DNA from: Pseudomaricurvus sp. HS19
GTDB lineage: Bacteria; Pseudomonadota; Gammaproteobacteria; Pseudomonadales; Cellvibrionaceae
Reading direction: 5' to 3'
DNA length: 64,000 bases
Assembly (NCBI RefSeq): GCF_009857815.1
Contig: NZ_WVVW01000009.1
Span: forward strand, 1-64,000
The translations under genes and the position numbers were made by a program. Within the stretch, counting starts at the first letter, position 1, and each line of letters starts with the position of its first letter. The notes under the pieces are model-generated. The model did no database searches. It worked only from the letters and a program-made list of their open reading frames with translations, and had not been told where the DNA came from. Shown piece after piece: positions 62,882-64,000 of the stretch.

Positions 62882-63775
62882 ATGGGTAAGACAGTAGCGT
62901 TTATTGGTCTTGGCAATATGGGCGGCGGCATGGCGGCCAACCTGGTCAAGGCCGGTTTCCAGGTCAACGCCTTTGACCTGATGGAGGCCAACCTGAAAGC
63001 GGCGGCAGAGAAAGGTTGTACGCCGGTAGACTGCCCGAAAAAGGCTGTGGAAGGGGTGGATTACGTGGTTTCCATGCTGCCCAATGGCGCCATTGTGGAA
63101 GGTGTCTATATCGATGACGGCCTGTTGGATGTGATTCCCACCACCGCACTGGTGCTGGATTGCTCCACTGTGGCGCCGGAAAACAGCCGTCGCGTCGGCC
63201 GTGAGGCGGCCATCCGCGGCCATCGTTTTGTGGACGCCCCGGTATCCGGTGGTGTGGCGGCAGCCGCGGCAGGTACCCTGGCCTTTATGGTGGGCGGCAG
63301 CGAAGCAGATTTCGAGGCATCGAAGCCGGTACTGCAAGCCATGGGCGCCAATATCTTCCGCGCCGGTGATGTGGGCGCAGGGCAGGTGGCCAAGATCTGT
63401 AACAACATGCTGCTGGCCATCCACATGAGCGGTACCGCCGAGGCGCTGCAGCTGGGTATGGATAATGGTCTCGATCCGAAAGTGCTGTCTGAAATCATGC
63501 TGCAGAGCTCCGGTTGCAACTGGTCCCTGCAGAAGTACAACCCTGTACCGGGCGTGATGGAGGGTGTACCAGCCTCCAACGGCTACAAGGGTGGCTTTAT
63601 GGTGGACCTGATGCTCAAGGACCTGAGCCTGGCCCAGGCCGCTGCGGTATCCAGCAAGTCCTCCATCCCCATGGGCTCCGCCGCCCGCAACCTGTTCAAC
63701 CTGCACAAGAACAGCGGTGGTGAGGACAAGGGCATGCAGGACTTCTCCAGCATCCTGGAGCTCTACTCCCGCTGA
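62882..63775 (+). CDS. mmsB: 3-hydroxyisobutyrate dehydrogenase
   Basis: NAD-dependent oxidation of 3-hydroxyisobutyrate to methylmalonate semialdehyde. The 297-residue protein has the Rossmann motif FIGLGNMGGGMAANLVKAGF at its start, the substrate-binding DAPVSGGVAAAAAGTLAFMVGG and catalytic Lys in GAGQVAKICNNML. The ATG at 62882 has GAGGAG eight bases before it; a GTG at 62879 is also in frame. The usual partner mmsA (semialdehyde dehydrogenase) is not in the window. Confidence 0.94.
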   Translation: MGKTVAFIGLGNMGGGMAANLVKAGFQVNAFDLMEANLKAAAEKGCTPVDCPKKAVEGVDYVVSMLPNGAIVEGVYIDDGLLDVIPTTALVLDCSTVAPENSRRVGREAAIRGHRFVDAPVSGGVAAAAAGTLAFMVGGSEADFEASKPVLQAMGANIFRAGDVGAGQVAKICNNMLLAIHMSGTAEALQLGMDNGLDPKVLSEIMLQSSGCNWSLQKYNPVPGVMEGVPASNGYKGGFMVDLMLKDLSLAQAAAVSSKSSIPMGSAARNLFNLHKNSGGEDKGMQDFSSILELYSR

Positions 63776-63894
63776 TTTGCCCGCCCTGCCGGCGACTGAT
63801 GACCGGGGTCCATGAGGCCCCGGTAGCCGTTTCGGGGGGCCGGATTCAGGCCATTGCCGGCTGCTTGTGAAAATTCGTCCCGTATGTGCGATTT

Positions 63895-63920
63895 CGCGAA
63901 TGAATAGTGTACAATTCGCG
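63895..63920. promoter_or_regulatory. Inverted repeat in the last promoter region
   Basis: CGCGAAT (63895-63901) and ATTCGCG (63914-63920) are complementary across 12 bases, with TACAAT (a possible -10 box, 63910-63915) between them. It lies about 50 bases before the partial gene at the window end. Confidence 0.35.
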
Positions 63921-63966
63921 CCCTTATTTCCTTCTCCAATCACCGTACCGACTGCAGGGTGGCCCC

Positions 63967-64000
63967 ATGTTTGATAAATCTCTGACCATCGAAGCCTTTG
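63967..64000 (+). CDS. Start of a gene, possibly serine hydroxymethyltransferase
   Basis: Only MFDKSLTIEAF is visible before the window ends. The beginning resembles GlyA of gammaproteobacteria (for example MFSRDLTIAKYD in Pseudomonas), but eleven residues cannot prove it. CAGGG lies nine bases before the ATG. Confidence 0.4.
   Translation, partial: MFDKSLTIEAF

Overview
The window is a GC-rich chromosomal segment of a Gram-negative, aerobic gammaproteobacterium. TonB-dependent receptors, lipid-type beta-oxidation enzymes and a sulfatase fit a marine, Pseudomonas-related heterotroph such as a member of the Cellvibrionales. The fused BioHC protein (known to me from Saccharophagus) and the serB-fimX and epmB/efp/epmA neighbourhoods support this. 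The genus cannot be fixed from the sequence alone.

Layout. 1-13.9 kb is housekeeping: a YtjB/AhpA-like membrane protein divergent from serB, a FimX-like c-di-GMP effector with an unknown 585-residue companion, the complete EF-P lysylation set (epmB, efp, epmA), cysE, srkA, a small envelope protein and comF. 14.0-18.6 kb is a biotin operon (bioB, bioF, fused bioHC, bioD) behind a BirA-type operator. 19-26 kb holds a FadE-like acyl-CoA dehydrogenase, an EAL response regulator divergent from an Hpt protein, cytochrome b561 with YceI, a ferredoxin and an APC permease.

26-36.6 kb is an accessory uptake and degradation island: two tandem paralogous TonB receptors, a secreted GH2 enzyme carrying the N-x-K signature of beta-glucuronidases, a membrane protein and an acidic secreted beta-helix repeat protein. 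The second receptor and the GH2 gene have almost the same operator-like sequence directly upstream of their -35 boxes, which suggests one regulon. 37.4-40.2 kb is the proton-translocating transhydrogenase pntAA-pntAB-pntB. 40.3-46.8 kb is a second accessory block: a TetR regulator divergent from a formylglycine-type sulfatase with a palindrome at its likely start site, then a third TonB receptor.

47-54 kb is RNA metabolism and stress: tRNA-Leu(CAG), rnr-rlmB, a group II truncated haemoglobin and a DEAD-box helicase. 54.4-63.8 kb is the most notable stretch: a three-gene, ferredoxin-type 2-oxoacid oxidoreductase with a flavoprotein subunit (KorC-KorA-KorB type), followed on the same strand by four genes of valine catabolism. 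The window ends in the first codons of a gene that resembles glyA.

Several repeat families lie between genes: a 29-bp perfect inverted repeat, 17-bp repeats at the 3' ends of two genes, and two clusters of palindromes with about 60-bp spacing that imitate short CRISPR arrays.
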